Below are positions 61,912-64,000 of a stretch of DNA of 64,000 nucleotides, piece by piece (the first letter of the stretch is position 1; the number at the start of each line of letters is the position of its first letter). The translations under genes and the position numbers were made by a program. Under the pieces are notes generated by a model. The model had not been told where the DNA came from. It did no database searches and saw only the letters and a program-made list of their open reading frames with translations. The DNA is from Pseudoalteromonas luteoviolacea (GTDB lineage Bacteria; Pseudomonadota; Gammaproteobacteria; Enterobacterales; Alteromonadaceae), in assembly GCF_001750165.1 (NCBI RefSeq), contig NZ_CP015412.1, forward strand, positions 620,001 to 684,000, in the 5' to 3' direction.

Positions 61912-64000
61912 GGATCCTCACAATTGAGGTTAAAAACTTAGCCTCATTGCCAGAAGCGCACATTGACTTTAACGCTGCTCCTTTAAAAAATACCGGATTG
62001 TTTGCGATTACGGGTGAAACTGGAGCAGGTAAAAGCACTTTATTGGATGCCATTTGCCTTGCGTTTTACGGTAAAACTGCACGGCTGAAGTCTGATTCAA
62101 AGAATAAAGTCGCATTTAATGGCGATGAAATTAAGCTCAGCGACCCACGACACTTATTGCGAAGAGGCACCGTATCCGGTCATGCGCAGGTCAAGTTTAT
62201 GGCGCAAGATGGCGCGCAATACACAGCGCGTTGGCAAGTAGCCCGTGCCCGAAATAAAATTGATGGTCGCATTAAAGAAGCGGAACTTATTTTATTGGAT
62301 GCTTCTGGTGAACAGGTGTTGGCGCAAAAGTCTAATGCGAAGCAAAAGTTACTGCAATTAATTGGCTTAAACTTTGAACAATTTACTCGCGCAGTGTTGC
62401 TTGCTCAACACGACTTTGCCGCATTTTTAAAAGCCAATGCTGACGAGCGAGCACAATTGCTGGAGTGCTTGACTGCGACTGAACAGTTTAGCCGAGTCGG
62501 CAAAGCGATTTTTGAGTTTCATAAACAAAAATCTGAGGCGCTAACATCATTTAAACAAAAACTCGGTGACATTGAACTACTCAGTGATGATGAATTGGTA
62601 CTAAAACAAGATCAATTGACAGAGTTACAGCAACAGCAAAATCAGTTGCAGGTAAAAGCAAAGGAGCTAGACCTGCATCTAGGGTGGTACACGGCTAAAT
62701 CGAAATTAGAACAACAAATTACGGCTTTGACGAGCAACCTCTCGGATCAAGAGGCATTACTTATCGATCGCAGCGATGAATTAAAGCGTGCGTATTTAGC
62801 GCAGCTAACTCAGCAGATAGCAGATAATCGTATACAAGCGAAGCAATTAAAGGCGCATATAGCACGTGCACAAGAAGATTTAAAAACACTGGCAGCCCAA
62901 GATTTGCAAAGTGATATTGCAGCACAAGACAGTGTTGTGCAGGTCAATATTGCGCAGCTATCGAGTGCAGAAGCCTTGTTAGAAAAGCATCAGCCAGATA
63001 TTGCAAAAGTCAGAGAACTTGATCAAGTACGTAGTGAACATGCCAAATTTGCAGCTCAATTTAAAGAGCAAATTGCACAGCAGCATGTATTAGAAAAGCA
63101 ATACGTACAAAGCCAACAGACCCTGCAAGCGCAACTAGCAGCACTGGAAGCTGAAAAAAATCAGCTTGATGCGAAGCTAAGACAATCACCCAAACTAATA
63201 TCTTTGTGTGCATCGTGGCCGCAAACTTTTGAAGTGCTTCAACAGTATTTACGCGAGTACAGTGACAGACAAGCGTTATTGACCGAGCAATCTGCACTCC
63301 AGGCGCAGCATCAGGCGGCACTTCAAGCTGTTATGCAAGTTCAGCCGCAGTGTGTAAATATCGAGCAGCAGGTGAATGCGGTTCAGGCGGAAGTGAATCA
63401 ACTACAACATAGCTTGGGCGAATTAGATTATGAAAAATTGCAGTTTCAGCGCTCACAGTTAAATAAAGCGCAACAAGCGCTTGATCAGCAACATTTATTA
63501 AACAATGAACTAGTGCAGTTGCAGGCGCAAATTGATGGTCTTCGACATCAGCAGCATAGTGCAGAAGCGCAGAGAAAAGACGCTGAACATCAGGATGAGC
63601 TAACTCGTCAGCAGTTGAACTTAACGCAGGAAAATCTGCATCAAGTAAAGTTACGTGCCAGTGATAATATTAGTGCCTTACGCGGACAATTAGAGCATGG
63701 TAAAGAGTGTATGGTATGTGGTGCTACGGAGCATCCTTACCGTGTAGATCACATCGACAGCCACTGGCAGCAATTGATCCGAGACTTTGCTAGTCAATAT
63801 CAGGCCGCAGAAAAAGCACGCCAGCAAACACAAGCTCGCTATCATGAGGTTGTGTCTCACCTTGAGCAAATTAATGGCCAGTTACAAGCTGCATTGCAAC
63901 AAAAAGCACAGCTGATGAATAAACAGCAAGTTAATCAAGCAGTACTAGATGAATTGCCTGAATCACTTAGACACGTGGATCAACACACAGAGCAGCTGCG
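61908..64000 (+). CDS. sbcC: Exonuclease subunit SbcC (partial, runs off the window)
   Basis: The Rad50-like ATPase partner of SbcD. The frame opens with MRILTIEVKNLASL and is open to the right edge (about 697 codons; the full protein usually exceeds 1000). Walker A GETGAGKST is near residue 38, then a long Gln-rich coiled coil, and the zinc-hook motif CMVC at residues 601-604 marks its apex. The second coil and Walker B lie outside the window. The start overlaps the sbcD stop (ATGA), showing translational coupling. Confidence 0.95.
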   Translation, partial: MRILTIEVKNLASLPEAHIDFNAAPLKNTGLFAITGETGAGKSTLLDAICLAFYGKTARLKSDSKNKVAFNGDEIKLSDPRHLLRRGTVSGHAQVKFMAQDGAQYTARWQVARARNKIDGRIKEAELILLDASGEQVLAQKSNAKQKLLQLIGLNFEQFTRAVLLAQHDFAAFLKANADERAQLLECLTATEQFSRVGKAIFEFHKQKSEALTSFKQKLGDIELLSDDELVLKQDQLTELQQQQNQLQVKAKELDLHLGWYTAKSKLEQQITALTSNLSDQEALLIDRSDELKRAYLAQLTQQIADNRIQAKQLKAHIARAQEDLKTLAAQDLQSDIAAQDSVVQVNIAQLSSAEALLEKHQPDIAKVRELDQVRSEHAKFAAQFKEQIAQQHVLEKQYVQSQQTLQAQLAALEAEKNQLDAKLRQSPKLISLCASWPQTFEVLQQYLREYSDRQALLTEQSALQAQHQAALQAVMQVQPQCVNIEQQVNAVQAEVNQLQHSLGELDYEKLQFQRSQLNKAQQALDQQHLLNNELVQLQAQIDGLRHQQHSAEAQRKDAEHQDELTRQQLNLTQENLHQVKLRASDNISALRGQLEHGKECMVCGATEHPYRVDHIDSHWQQLIRDFASQYQAAEKARQQTQARYHEVVSHLEQINGQLQAALQQKAQLMNKQQVNQAVLDELPESLRHVDQHTEQL

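Overview
The window looks like part of a secondary replicon (chromid or megaplasmid) of a marine gammaproteobacterium, most likely Pseudoalteromonas or a close relative. This rests on low GC, gene content (glyoxylate shunt pair, MipA/DUF3019 two-component operon, TorF-type porin, Rtc RNA repair, many sensors) and a plasmid-type replication/partition block. I could not run a search, so the genus is an inference.

Replication and termination region (about 1-12.8 kb). An iteron origin (9808-10515) with nine GATC-containing 22-bp iterons and DnaA boxes lies between a plasmid-type initiator gene and parAB. To its left is a gene I identify as tus (replication terminator protein) and four copies of a sequence that matches E. 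coli Ter closely (core AAGTATGATGT). All four point the same way. By the E. coli rule they would stop the leftward fork within 2-5 kb of the origin and let forks coming from the left pass, which predicts essentially unidirectional replication. One Ter copy overlaps the tus promoter region, as in E. coli. Large minisatellites (13-, 8-, 19-, 24- and 13-bp units) lie to the left of or between the Ter sites. PEP synthase, its regulatory kinase/phosphorylase and a class II DAHP synthase lie at the left end.

12.8-29.4 kb: a SNF2/SWIM helicase, an OmpR-type regulator, rmuC, a TPR-containing histidine kinase, a second direct array of six degenerate iterons (21598-21890) about 11 kb from the origin, divergent isocitrate lyase and malate synthase G, and an operon of MipA, DUF3019, response regulator and sensor kinase behind a promoter with 10-bp-phased direct repeats.

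29.4-43.2 kb: a c-di-GMP-I riboswitch ahead of a secreted beta-helix/LamG protein, a small membrane protein, a lipoprotein, Hsp20, a Tat-exported PhoD phosphatase, a TorF-like porin, a YebC-family protein, an HAD hydrolase, a membrane protein with an S41 peptidase, and a multi-PAS chemoreceptor.

43.2-64 kb: a class IV aminotransferase divergent from a MerR regulator, a LysR gene abutting an N-terminally truncated FAD oxidoreductase, a broken lanthipeptide-like precursor, GNAT, RraB-like, fatty acid hydroxylase and VOC genes, then an RNA-repair locus: slipin-rtcB-rtcA-rlaP behind a sigma54-like promoter and a long structured leader with tRNA-like elements, divergent from rtcR. The window ends with a lipoprotein metallophosphatase, small envelope proteins, and sbcD with the start of sbcC.
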